From positions 16,645-80,644 of the forward strand of contig JAPLMQ010000163.1 of the NCBI GenBank assembly GCA_026386955.1: a stretch of 64,000 bases of DNA, written 5' to 3'. Positions 8,685 to 16,092 of this stretch are shown piece after piece. The notes under the pieces are model-generated. The model ran no database searches and was not told where the DNA came from. It saw nothing but the letters and a program-made list of their open reading frames with translations. The position numbers and the translations under genes were made by a program. Each line of letters begins with the position of its first letter. Within the stretch, counting starts at the first letter, position 1. The stretch comes from Planctomycetota bacterium (lineage in GTDB: Bacteria > Planctomycetota > Phycisphaerae > Phycisphaerales > Phycisphaeraceae).

Positions 8685-9174
8685 GGGAGAGGATCCTCAG
8701 AGGGTAAAAAGGCGGGGGAATTCCGGGGGAATTCGGGTTGGTGCTCGAGGCGAGCGCCGGCCGCGGGCACAAGCGCCGCGGGGCCGGGGGCATGAAGAGT
8801 AACCAAAGGGGGATGGGTGTCCAGCGCGGGCGGAGGCGAGGGCTGACGTTCGATCGCGAGGAAGCGATCGCACTTACGTTTGCCGTGGGATCACGCGCCG
8901 TCGCGGGCGGGAGTTATCCCCATCTTGATTCTTGATTCTGAATCAGAATCAAACTCACGTCTGGGGATCATGGTGAATCAAAGGCCATGGTGTAGCCGTG
9001 TAAATAATTATTATATAATGATTTATATTTTATATGCGTTTCTCCGCCCTGCCGAGACAATGCATGGCGATGCTAAAAAACGACTTTTGATTCAGGCGTG
9101 AATCAAACATCCACAAGGCCGATTTCGGCTTGAGGAATCGCCCTACGCGCAAGTGTCCGACCCGCGCGCCGCCA
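8685..9174. other. Non-coding AT-rich patch with TTGATTC boxes
   Basis: No gene is supported here. At 9001-9037 about 38 bp are almost pure A/T in an otherwise GC-rich region. It is flanked by repeated TTGATTC/GAATCAA boxes: a direct copy at 8925, a palindrome with perfect 10-bp arms at 8932-8952, a copy at 8974, and an inverted repeat with perfect 9-bp arms at 9086-9107. TTATCCCCA at 8914 is one base from a DnaA box, and TGTAAATAA at 8999 is two bases from its complement. It lies upstream of the fusion oxidoreductase, so it may simply be a complex promoter; an origin-like element is the alternative. Confidence 0.5.
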
Positions 9175-9720
9175 TCACTCGCGGACCGTTTTCTCGCCGA
9201 CTGCCAAGCCCACTGGCCGCTTCGCCCCGCACTCTGGGCAGTCGCCCTCCGCCGGGCTGCCGCGCAGGTCGTAGCCGCACGACGTGCAGCAGCTGACGAG
9301 CGCGCGGCGGCGGCGGAAATCACGCACCCACAGCACCGGCAGCGGGATCGACAACAGGATGAGGAACCAGCATGGAATCAAGGCCAGGAACTTCGGCCCG
9401 CCATCCCTGTGGACATGCAGAAAACCAAGCGATTGGACCCACGGAGGCGTCATGAACCCCCAGTACGCCATGATCTCGCGACGACTCACCGGCGGCTCCA
9501 TGAAAAACAAGAACTCGCTCGACGTTGGGCCGAAGGCGTCCCCTGAATCGAACCCCACAAAGGCTCCTCCGGCGACTAGGAACAACTTCACGTCATGGTG
9601 CCCGAGCCCTCTCCAAACCACGCCCACGCCTGTGAAACAACTGGCGACCCATCCCGTCGCCGCGACAACGACGACGAACAGAGACATGGCCGCGGCGAGG
9701 TTGAAGAGCATCCGTCTCAT
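9175..9720 (-). CDS. Membrane/zinc-ribbon paralogue A
   Basis: 181 residues from ATG 9720, which overlaps the stop of paralogue B by ATGA. Order: short basic N-terminus (MRRM), membrane segment ~5-28, an extracytoplasmic domain of ~95 residues, a second membrane segment (ALIPCWFLILLSIPLPVLWV), an Arg-rich stop (RRRRA), then a zinc ribbon CCTSCGYDLRGSP...CPECG in the cytoplasm. Topology is from the positive-inside rule. It belongs to a six-member tandem array; the ends are conserved and the central domain diverges. Function unknown. Confidence 0.85.
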   Translation of the reverse strand: MRRMLFNLAAAMSLFVVVVAATGWVASCFTGVGVVWRGLGHHDVKLFLVAGGAFVGFDSGDAFGPTSSEFLFFMEPPVSRREIMAYWGFMTPPWVQSLGFLHVHRDGGPKFLALIPCWFLILLSIPLPVLWVRDFRRRRALVSCCTSCGYDLRGSPAEGDCPECGAKRPVGLAVGEKTVRE

Positions 9721-10277
9721 GGCGCGCCCTTGGAATACGCGGACACGCTCGTCGCATTGCCGGCCGTCGCCCCGCACTCCGGGCAGTCTCCCCCCGGCGG
9801 GCTGCCGCGCAGGTCGTAGCCGCAGGCGGGGCAGCAGCCCGGGCCGAATCTCCGGCGTCGGCGCCACGCGCGGAACCAAGCAATCGGCATGGGCAGCGAC
9901 GCGAGAATGACGAACCAGAACGGAACCATCAGAAACGTGCCGTCGCCGCCGAGCCCAGGCGTGATGATGAAGCCGGCGGAACAGATCAATGCGTGCCCCT
10001 TGTAATAATCGAGCTGGCCTCCGAAGACTTCAACGAACAGGCCTTCATCGATGCGTATCTCCGGAAGCCCGTAACCATGGGGGTCATCCTCCGGCGACGC
10101 CCATCCAATCTCCATGGCCAATCCGCCCGCTGCGCACCCGAATGCCAAGACATCGGTCTTGGGCGTGCAGAAATGGATGAACACCGAGTGCTGGACGCTC
10201 ACTGCCCACCCCACCGCCGCCGCGAGGCCAATGAGCAGCGATGCCAGGGCCGCGAAGTTGAAAATCGACCGCTTCAT
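9717..10277 (-). CDS. Membrane/zinc-ribbon paralogue B
   Basis: 186 residues. Same plan as paralogue A: basic start MKRSIFNF, membrane segment, extracytoplasmic domain, membrane segment FWFVILASLPMPIAWFRA, RRRRR, zinc ribbon CCPACGYDLRG...CPECG, short tail. The ORF is open well upstream, but ATG 10277 is chosen because all paralogues begin with this MKR-type motif at the edge of the first membrane helix, and because it overlaps the stop of paralogue C (ATGA), which indicates translational coupling. Confidence 0.85.
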   Translation of the reverse strand: MKRSIFNFAALASLLIGLAAAVGWAVSVQHSVFIHFCTPKTDVLAFGCAAGGLAMEIGWASPEDDPHGYGLPEIRIDEGLFVEVFGGQLDYYKGHALICSAGFIITPGLGGDGTFLMVPFWFVILASLPMPIAWFRAWRRRRRFGPGCCPACGYDLRGSPPGGDCPECGATAGNATSVSAYSKGAP

Positions 10278-10864
10278 GACGGGCCCTTGGTGGCCAATGG
10301 CGATTCCACCCCCGCCGGCCTCGTCGCCCCGCACTCCGGGCAGTCGCCCTCCGGCGGGCTGCCGCGGAGGTCGTAACCGCACGACGTGCAGCAGCCCGAG
10401 GCGATCGCGCGCCGGCGGGTCCAGAGGCCGCGAGCCCAGATCAACGGGAGCGGCAAAGACAACAGCAAGACGAGCCAACAGGGGACAAGCACGAAGCTCC
10501 GGATGGTGGTCCCCGTTCCGAGAGGCAAGACGACCAGGCCACGAGACGGCTTCCAAACGATAGCCTCGTTCACAAGCTCAATGACATCGATTTCGTCCAA
10601 GTAGGGATCGGACCCGACTCGTCCATCCATGAAGCAGCTGAAGCGGAGCCGCTTGATGGGCGGCTCAAAAATCACATTCGGTTGCCATACCACCAAACGC
10701 AGCCCCGAGGTGCCGAGACTTGATGAGGCCATTCCTTGCGATGGTCCCCTGACATGGACACGGACTTCTGCCCTCATGAAATGACTCGCGACCCACCCCA
10801 ACGCCGACGCGAGGGCGATGGCGAGTGAAAACATGCAAGCGAACTTGTAGAGGCGGCGCTTCAT
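10274..10864 (-). CDS. Membrane/zinc-ribbon paralogue C
   Basis: 196 residues from ATG 10864 (MKRRLYKF). Two membrane segments flank a central domain; the second (SFVLVPCWLVLLLSLPLPLIW) precedes TRRRA and the zinc ribbon CCTSCGYDLRG...CPECG. Its central domain shares the phrase LGTSGLR with paralogue E, so C and E look like the closest pair by eye. Start and stop overlap both neighbours by ATGA. Confidence 0.85.
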   Translation of the reverse strand: MKRRLYKFACMFSLAIALASALGWVASHFMRAEVRVHVRGPSQGMASSSLGTSGLRLVVWQPNVIFEPPIKRLRFSCFMDGRVGSDPYLDEIDVIELVNEAIVWKPSRGLVVLPLGTGTTIRSFVLVPCWLVLLLSLPLPLIWARGLWTRRRAIASGCCTSCGYDLRGSPPEGDCPECGATRPAGVESPLATKGPS

Positions 10865-11415
10865 CCCGGAGCCTTGGCCTCGTGTGCCGACTCCGTCTCC
10901 GCCGCCCGCTTCGCCCCGCACTCGGGGCAGTCGCCACCTGCAGGGCTGCCGCGGAGGTCGTAGCCGCAGGAGGGGCAGCAGCCCGGGCCTATCGATCGGC
11001 GTCGGAGCCAAGCGCGCAGCCAGAGGATGGGCAGAGGCAGCGCCGCAAGGAGGAGGAACCAGCACGGAACGATGACGTCAACCCCGCTACGGCCCAGATG
11101 TTCGCTTCGCGTCACGAAAAATCCGCCCCCGGAAAACCCGTGTTGCGCTTGGAAGTTTCGTTCGGACTCGAAATCCCTGAAGTTCGCGGCGGGCTTGAGA
11201 ACAATCCCACGATAGCCCCACGCATCGGCGCCAGGGGACGTATTTGCGAATACGCCCACACAGCCGGCGCACAGCCCCACGCCGGAATCTTCGAACCGCG
11301 GCACATTGACGACGACAGACGCCGTCAAGAACAGGCTTGTCGCCCACGCGGCCGCCGTGGCAAGGGCGAGGAGCAGGGAGAGGAAGGCTGCGAGGGTGAA
11401 GAGCCAGCGTTTCAC
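10861..11415 (-). CDS. Membrane/zinc-ribbon paralogue D
   Basis: 184 residues from GTG 11415, taken because it gives the family N-terminus (VKRWLFTLAAFLSLLLALA). Central domain contains two nearby Cys (GLCAGCVG) not seen in the other copies. Then membrane segment VIVPCWFLLLAALPLPILWL, RRRS, zinc ribbon CCPSCGYDLRG...CPECG. It is the first gene of the coupled D-C-B-A run; an R2 inverted repeat separates it from paralogue E. Confidence 0.83.
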   Translation of the reverse strand: MKRWLFTLAAFLSLLLALATAAAWATSLFLTASVVVNVPRFEDSGVGLCAGCVGVFANTSPGADAWGYRGIVLKPAANFRDFESERNFQAQHGFSGGGFFVTRSEHLGRSGVDVIVPCWFLLLAALPLPILWLRAWLRRRSIGPGCCPSCGYDLRGSPAGGDCPECGAKRAAETESAHEAKAPG

Positions 11416-11481
11416 GCCGCAATCGTACCTATGGCAGCGCTCGGCACGCACGGCGATCGAGGTGATTGGTTGACGCCTCCC

Positions 11482-11580
11482 GTTAGCCGGACGCGCAAGC
11501 GACGCCGTTGGGCGTCCGGCGTGACGTTGCGTTCTCGGTTGACCGGACGGTCCTCGCCGTCGCTTGCGCGTCCGGCTAAC
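11482..11580. repeat. R2 inverted repeat pair between paralogues D and E
   Basis: GTTAGCCGGACGCGCAAGCG at 11482 and its reverse complement ending 11580, about 50 bp apart. The right arm overlaps the 3' end of paralogue E and supplies its TAG stop codon, so E's last residues (ESC) are repeat-encoded. Confidence 0.8.
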
Positions 11581-12148
11581 AAGACTCGCCTTTCAGCGCC
11601 TCCGCCGCCCTCTTCGCCCCGCACTCCGGGCAGTCGCCCTCCGGCGGGCTGCCGCGGAGGTCGTAGCCGCACGACGTGCAGCAGCCCGAGGCGATTGCGC
11701 GCCGGCGGCCACGCCACCCGCGAGCACAAAGCAACGGGAGCGGCAGGAACAACAACAGGATGAGCCAGCAGGGGATGAGAATGACCCTATCGAGGAGCAA
11801 CCCAACTCCGTGAGGCAGGATGATCAGGCCCAAGGCTTGATTCAAGATGATTGCCCCCGGCTCAGGGAACATGAATTCGTCGAAGCAAGGATCAGGCCCG
11901 ACCTGCCTATCGTCAAAGCCATCGAATCCAAATCCCCTCATGGTCGGCCCAAAATCCACGCCCGGCTGGTAGGTCAACACCCGCAGGCCCGAGGTGCCGA
12001 GAGTCAAGAAGACCATCCCACGCGTCGGCACCCTGAAATGGACGCCGACGCCGCCCCCCATGAAACAACTCGTCACCCACCCCACCGCCGCCGCGAGGGC
12101 GATGAGGAGCGACAGCGTGGCGGCGAAGTTGAAGAGCCTGCGTTTCAT
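11576..12148 (-). CDS. Membrane/zinc-ribbon paralogue E
   Basis: 190 residues from ATG 12148 (MKRRLFNF), immediately after the TAG stop of paralogue F with no spacer. Membrane segment, central domain (with LGTSGLRVLTYQPGVDFGP, close to paralogue C), membrane segment VILIPCWLILLLFLPLPLLC, RRRA, zinc ribbon CCTSCGYDLRG...CPECG. The C-terminus is short and its final codons and stop come from the adjoining R2 repeat, suggesting that the repeat truncated an originally longer tail. Confidence 0.85.
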   Translation of the reverse strand: MKRRLFNFAATLSLLIALAAAVGWVTSCFMGGGVGVHFRVPTRGMVFLTLGTSGLRVLTYQPGVDFGPTMRGFGFDGFDDRQVGPDPCFDEFMFPEPGAIILNQALGLIILPHGVGLLLDRVILIPCWLILLLFLPLPLLCARGWRGRRRAIASGCCTSCGYDLRGSPPEGDCPECGAKRAAEALKGESC

Positions 12149-12703
12149 CTAAGGAGCCTTGGCGTCCAGCACAGTCCCCGCCTCCGCAGCCCTCTTCGCC
12201 CCGCATTCCGGGCAGTCGCCCCCCGGCGGGCTGCCGCGGAGGTCGTAGCCACAGGCCTTGCAGCAGCCCACGAGCGAGCGGCGGCGGACGCGACGAGCGC
12301 GGACCCACAGGGCCGGCAGCGGGATCGAGAGAAGGATGATGAACCAGCACGGGAGCATGACGACCGCGTAGTGGTCCGTCCGATTGAGATGCACGACGAA
12401 ACCCCGGCGAATGAAAATGATCTCGCTGCGGACATCGTCGTAGTTGGGATCCGCTATCGAGTTGAAACTCCTGGGCGGAGAGACCTGCAAATGCGGTTCT
12501 TCCCACGCGGTCATTCCGGTCATGGTCTCCCACTCGACGCCCAATGAGACCCCGCCCGCCACGAGGTTGGCGTGAATGGTATTTCTTGGCCCGATCTGCA
12601 AGACACTGAACGACCAAAATGCAGTGGCCACCCAGCCCACCAACGCCGCGACGGCGATCAGCATCGACACGGCGGCTGCGAAGGTGAGGAGCCTTTGCAT
12701 CAT
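12149..12703 (-). CDS. Membrane/zinc-ribbon paralogue F
   Basis: 184 residues from ATG 12703 (MMQRLLTF). First gene of the array in transcription order. Two membrane segments, the second being AVVMLPCWFIILLSIPLPALWV, then VRRRS and the zinc ribbon CCKACGYDLRG...CPECG. The central domain carries acidic and aromatic residues but no catalytic motif. Upstream (12704-13044) there is an R2 inverted pair and an R4 stem-loop; no clear promoter could be picked. Confidence 0.85.
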   Translation of the reverse strand: MMQRLLTFAAAVSMLIAVAALVGWVATAFWSFSVLQIGPRNTIHANLVAGGVSLGVEWETMTGMTAWEEPHLQVSPPRSFNSIADPNYDDVRSEIIFIRRGFVVHLNRTDHYAVVMLPCWFIILLSIPLPALWVRARRVRRRSLVGCCKACGYDLRGSPPGGDCPECGAKRAAEAGTVLDAKAP

Positions 12704-12765
12704 GGTTCAATCGTAACGGCGACGGGTGTTGGTTGGCGCGGGAATCGAGGTTGGGGTGATGGGGT

Positions 12766-12878
12766 TTGTTTGCCGGAAGCGCAAGCGACGGAGGTTTGCT
12801 TGGTTTTTCCGCGAGCATCAGGCGATGTCGGTCATCTCAAGCGAACCAACATCCGTCGCTTGCGCGTCCGGCTAACAA
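12766..12878. repeat. R2 inverted repeat pair
   Basis: Left arm TTGTTTGCCGGAAGCGCAAG... at 12766, right arm ...TTGCGCGTCCGGCTAACAA ending 12878. It occupies much of the 12704-13044 gap between divergent genes. Confidence 0.8.
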
Positions 12879-12892
12879 GACCATGAAATCTG

Positions 12893-12924
12893 AAAGCCCA
12901 GGCACCGCAGCGCCTGGGCTTTGG
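12893..12924. terminator. R4 stem-loop
   Basis: AAAGCCCAGGC/GCCTGGGCTTT stem followed on the plus strand by T-rich sequence. No plus-strand gene ends just upstream, so a terminator role here is doubtful; it may be a bare repeat copy. Confidence 0.5.
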
Positions 12925-13044
12925 GTGTTTGTTTTTTGAAACAGATCGGCGCGCGGCGCGTCTTGACTTTCAAGGGGGTCTCACGGACTTTAGCGTCCTC
13001 CTCGACGTGATTTTCTCGATCTTTTCCTCCTGGATTTCTCCGTC

Positions 13045-13896
13045 ATGGCTGAACCACAAGGCGACCCGCGGCTGCTGCGTTTCTTCCCCGCCTCGGGCGA
13101 GAACCTCCGCCGGCTGACGCGCGAGCAGGTGCGCCACTACAACGTGCGCGGGTACGTCAAGCCGCTCTCGATCTACACGCCCGAGCAGGCCGACTTCAAC
13201 CGCGCCCGGTTCGACACGCTGCTCGACGAGATCGCGCGGGCCAACGACGGGCGCGACGCCTACTCCATCAACGGCTACCAGGCCCAGGTCGCCAGCATCT
13301 GGGACATCATCGTCCACCCGGTGATCCTCGACTTCGTGCAGGACATCCTCGGCCCCGACTTCGTGGCGTGGGGCACGCACTACTTCTGCAAGATGCCCGG
13401 CGACCCGCGCCACGTGCCCTGGCACCAAGACGCCTCGTACTGGCCCTTGACGCCCTCGCGCACCGTCACCGCCTGGCTGGCGATCGACGACGCCGACGCC
13501 GACAACGGCGCGATGAAGGTCATCCCCGGGACGCACGTGCACGGGCACCTGCCCTTCGAGAACGCCAAGCCCGACGAGAAGGTCGTGCTGCACCAGAAGG
13601 TGCTGGGCGTCGAGCGGTTCGATCCGCCGGAGTACATCGACCTCAAGGCCGGGCAGATCTCGCTCCACTCCGACATGCTGGTGCACGGGTCGGACCCGAA
13701 CCTGTCGAGCCGGAGGCGTTGCGGGCTGACGATCCGCTACGCGGCCTGCGACGTGCGCTCGACCGCGGGGTGGAACAAGAACGCGATCATCTGCCGCGGG
13801 ACCGATCCCTCGGGGCATTGGGGGAACATCCCCCGGCCCACGACCGACTCGTCGATGGCGATGGCGTGGCAGAAGAAGGTGGCGGTGGAGACGTGA
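13045..13896 (+). CDS. Phytanoyl-CoA dioxygenase (PhyH) family protein 1
   Basis: 283 residues of a non-haem Fe(II)/2-oxoglutarate dioxygenase of the PhyH family. The iron-binding facial triad is visible as H127-x-D129 (WHQDASYW) and a distal His in LHSDMLVHGS; the Arg that binds 2-oxoglutarate is probably in LTIRYAACDV. It acts in the cytosol on an unknown substrate; planctomycetes carry many such enzymes and few have been assigned. Start ATG 13045. Two more family members lie at 23631 and 58699, with low mutual similarity outside the metal motif. Confidence 0.9.
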   Translation: MAEPQGDPRLLRFFPASGENLRRLTREQVRHYNVRGYVKPLSIYTPEQADFNRARFDTLLDEIARANDGRDAYSINGYQAQVASIWDIIVHPVILDFVQDILGPDFVAWGTHYFCKMPGDPRHVPWHQDASYWPLTPSRTVTAWLAIDDADADNGAMKVIPGTHVHGHLPFENAKPDEKVVLHQKVLGVERFDPPEYIDLKAGQISLHSDMLVHGSDPNLSSRRRCGLTIRYAACDVRSTAGWNKNAIICRGTDPSGHWGNIPRPTTDSSMAMAWQKKVAVET

Positions 13897-13953
13897 GGGG
13901 CGGGCAGAGAGTCGAGGGGAGAGAGTGGAAAGCAGAGAAGGAAATGCGGGGGA

Positions 13954-14380
13954 CGTGCCACATCGCAGCCGAAGGCTGCTATGTGCGAGTGGACGGGTGG
14001 GTCATGTTGCATGAGGTGAGCCTGAACCCTGCCGCGCGTTGAGGCGAACTGCGTCCTTAGCGAATCATGCTGCCCCATTGAAATCAGAGGTGCGACGCCG
14101 ATCAGCCCCTCTCCCTCCGGGAGAGGGTGGCGGGTACTCCCGCCGGGTGAGGGCGTGGGCAACCGGATGCTCCCAGCCAATACAGCAGACGCAAGCGTAT
14201 TTTCCGGGCTTTTTGTCGACCCACGCCCTCACCCGTCACGGATGAGTACATCCGTGCCACCCTCTCCCGAAGGGAGAGGGGCAGACGAGCCGCCGCACAA
14301 TCGCAGGATTTCAGCAGAGTAGAGCCTTTGCGCGTGCATGTTCACCGGCACACAGCAGCCTTCGGCTGCGGTGTGGCACG
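13954..14380. repeat. Nested composite repeat: R3 pair enclosing R6 pair
   Basis: Outer arms: CGTGCCACATCGCAGCCGAA... at 13954-13987 and its near-complement at 14345-14380. Inner arms: CCCTCTCCCTCCGGGAGAGG... through GTGAGGGCGTGG at 14105-14160 and the inverse at 14221-14281. The stretch between genes at 13897-14493 contains nothing else that I can support. The same nested plan recurs at 25331-25652. Confidence 0.8.
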
Positions 14381-14493
14381 GGGCAAACTCCCTCCCCCCG
14401 CGCGTGCCCGGCTGACCATTTCCCGCCCGTCGCCGCGGCTTCGTTTATGATGCTCCGCGCGTTTTCCCGCATCTTGCCTCGGAGACTCCCCTG

Positions 14494-15774
14494 ATGTCCG
14501 CTTTCCCCGTCCCCCTCGGGCTCAAGCCCAGCTTCGGATTCGGCGACCGCCTCGGCACCGCGACGCCCGGGCACATCGCGGCCCTCGCCGCCAAGGGCGG
14601 GCCGATCCTGCCTATCTTCGCCCAGCAGTCGATCCGCGAGATGACGCGCACGCAGCGCACGCCCACGCAGGTGATGACGGCGGCGACCGAGGCGATCGCC
14701 CGCTCCTCCTATAAAGGGATCTGGGGCGCCGACGCCGACCATCTCAAGCACGAGGCCGACGTCGACTACACCGCGGCGGCGGGCTTCGTCTTCTTCACCA
14801 TCGACCCCTCCGAGCACGTCGACGCGCAGGCGGACAACTACGACGCCGCGACGTTGGCGGCCAAGTTCAAGGCCGTCGAGGGCGAGACGCCGTGGATCGG
14901 GCAGTACCTCGGGAAGACCATCCGCGTCGAGGGCGGGCCGACGATTTTGATGGACGCCCAGGCGGTGCAGCGGGCGGCGGTGAAGTACGGGCGGGCGATC
15001 GCCCACACGCTCAAGCTCTCGGCCTACATCGACAAGGTGATGAAGTCGCGCCCCGAAGGCCGGCAGGCGTACGAGATCGAGCTGAGCGTCGACGAGACGC
15101 CCCAGCCCACGACGCTGGCGGAGCACTACATCATCGCCGACCAATGCCGGCAGGCGAAGATGAAGCTGGTCAGCTTGGCCCCGCGCTACATCGGCGACTT
15201 CGAGAAAGGCGTCGACTACAAGGGGAACCTGGGCGCGTTCGAGCGCTCGCTGGCCGACCATGCGGCGATCGCGCGGGCCCTGGGGCCTTACAAGCTGAGC
15301 CTGCACTCGGGCTCGGACAAGGTCTCGATCTACCCCGCCTTCGCGCGGATCACCCGCGGGATGTTCCACGTGAAGACCGCGGGGACGAGCTACCTCGAGG
15401 CCCTGCGCGTGGTCGCCCGGCACGACGCGGCCTTGTTCCGCCGGATCGTCGACTTCGCCCGCGGGCGGTACGACACCGACAAGGCGACCTACCACGTCTC
15501 AGCCACGCTCGCGGCAGTCCCCGCCCCGGCCCAGGTCGCCCAGACCCCCGACCTCGAGCGGCTCTACCTGCAGGACTGGACCAGCGTGGCGGTGGGCAAG
15601 GGCTTCACCAACCCCGGCCGGCAGATCCTCCATTGCACGTTCGGCTCGGTGCTGACCAACGCCGACCTGGGCGCCGCGGTGAAGGCGGTCCTCGACGCGA
15701 ACCCCAAGACGCACGAGGCGGTGCTGGCGGACCACTTTGGGAGGCATCTGGCGTCTCTGAGGAGCGGGATGTGA
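14494..15774 (+). CDS. UxaE-like tagaturonate epimerase family protein
   Basis: 426 residues resembling the UxaE family, TIM-barrel enzymes that interconvert D-tagaturonate and D-fructuronate in hexuronate breakdown. Supporting features: N-terminal GLKPSFGFGDRLGTATPGHIAAL, the central acidic stretch YEIELSVDETPQPTT, the barrel strand LAPRYIGDFEKGVDY and the His-rich YKLSLHSGSDKVSIYP. ATG 14494 follows GGAG by nine bases. No other uronate gene is adjacent, so the exact substrate remains uncertain. The gene stands alone downstream of the composite repeat. Confidence 0.8.
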   Translation: MSAFPVPLGLKPSFGFGDRLGTATPGHIAALAAKGGPILPIFAQQSIREMTRTQRTPTQVMTAATEAIARSSYKGIWGADADHLKHEADVDYTAAAGFVFFTIDPSEHVDAQADNYDAATLAAKFKAVEGETPWIGQYLGKTIRVEGGPTILMDAQAVQRAAVKYGRAIAHTLKLSAYIDKVMKSRPEGRQAYEIELSVDETPQPTTLAEHYIIADQCRQAKMKLVSLAPRYIGDFEKGVDYKGNLGAFERSLADHAAIARALGPYKLSLHSGSDKVSIYPAFARITRGMFHVKTAGTSYLEALRVVARHDAALFRRIVDFARGRYDTDKATYHVSATLAAVPAPAQVAQTPDLERLYLQDWTSVAVGKGFTNPGRQILHCTFGSVLTNADLGAAVKAVLDANPKTHEAVLADHFGRHLASLRSGM

Positions 15775-15822
15775 AGTTGGGTGCTCTGGTTGGTTGAGGC
15801 CCCGACCCCGATGCGTGCTTTC

Positions 15823-15851
15823 TTGACGATTCGGGCCGTTCCTTGTAGCCT
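15823..15851 (+). promoter_or_regulatory. Likely promoter of rpmF-plsX-fab operon
   Basis: TTGACG at 15823-15828 and TAGCCT at 15846-15851 with 17-bp spacing, about 50 bp upstream of rpmF. The -35 box is strong and the -10 box weak. Confidence 0.4.
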
Positions 15852-15899
15852 TGACGGACTCAATCCTGCCCGAAGGGCGGGCGAAAAAGGTGATTTGCC

Positions 15900-16082
15900 A
15901 TGAACCCGGTCCAAAGAAAGTCCCGTTCGCAGAGCAAGATGCGCCGCTCGCATCAGCATCTGAAGCCCATCGGCTCGGTCCGCTGCCCCAACTGCGGCGC
16001 CGCCAAGCTGCCCCACTGCGCCTGCAATGACTGCGGCTACGTGCGTCCCGGCCTGAAGCTCTCGCTGTCCAAGGACGAGTAA
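15900..16082 (+). CDS. rpmF: 50S ribosomal protein L32
   Basis: 60 residues with the basic N-terminus MNPVQRKSRSQSKMRRSHQ and two CxxC pairs (CPNCG near residue 30, CACNDCG near residue 40), i.e. the zinc-binding form of L32 in the large ribosomal subunit. It is followed after 10 bp by plsX, the common rpmF-plsX-fabH order of many bacteria, linking ribosome and membrane synthesis. Confidence 0.96.
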   Translation: MNPVQRKSRSQSKMRRSHQHLKPIGSVRCPNCGAAKLPHCACNDCGYVRPGLKLSLSKDE

Positions 16083-16092
16083 GGACGAGCCA

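Noticed and set aside
6633..8795. 720-codon plus-strand frame opposite the fusion oxidoreductase
   Set aside because: Composition (Val/Asp/Gly/Leu repeats) is that of an antisense reading; both enzyme domains on the minus strand have intact catalytic residues.
8914..9116. Chromosomal origin (oriC) call
   Set aside because: No dnaA, dnaN or strand switch nearby, and DnaA-like boxes are imperfect; kept only as a candidate regulatory or origin-like element.
13954..14380. CRISPR array
   Set aside because: Repeats are two inverted pairs of different families, not regularly spaced direct repeats.
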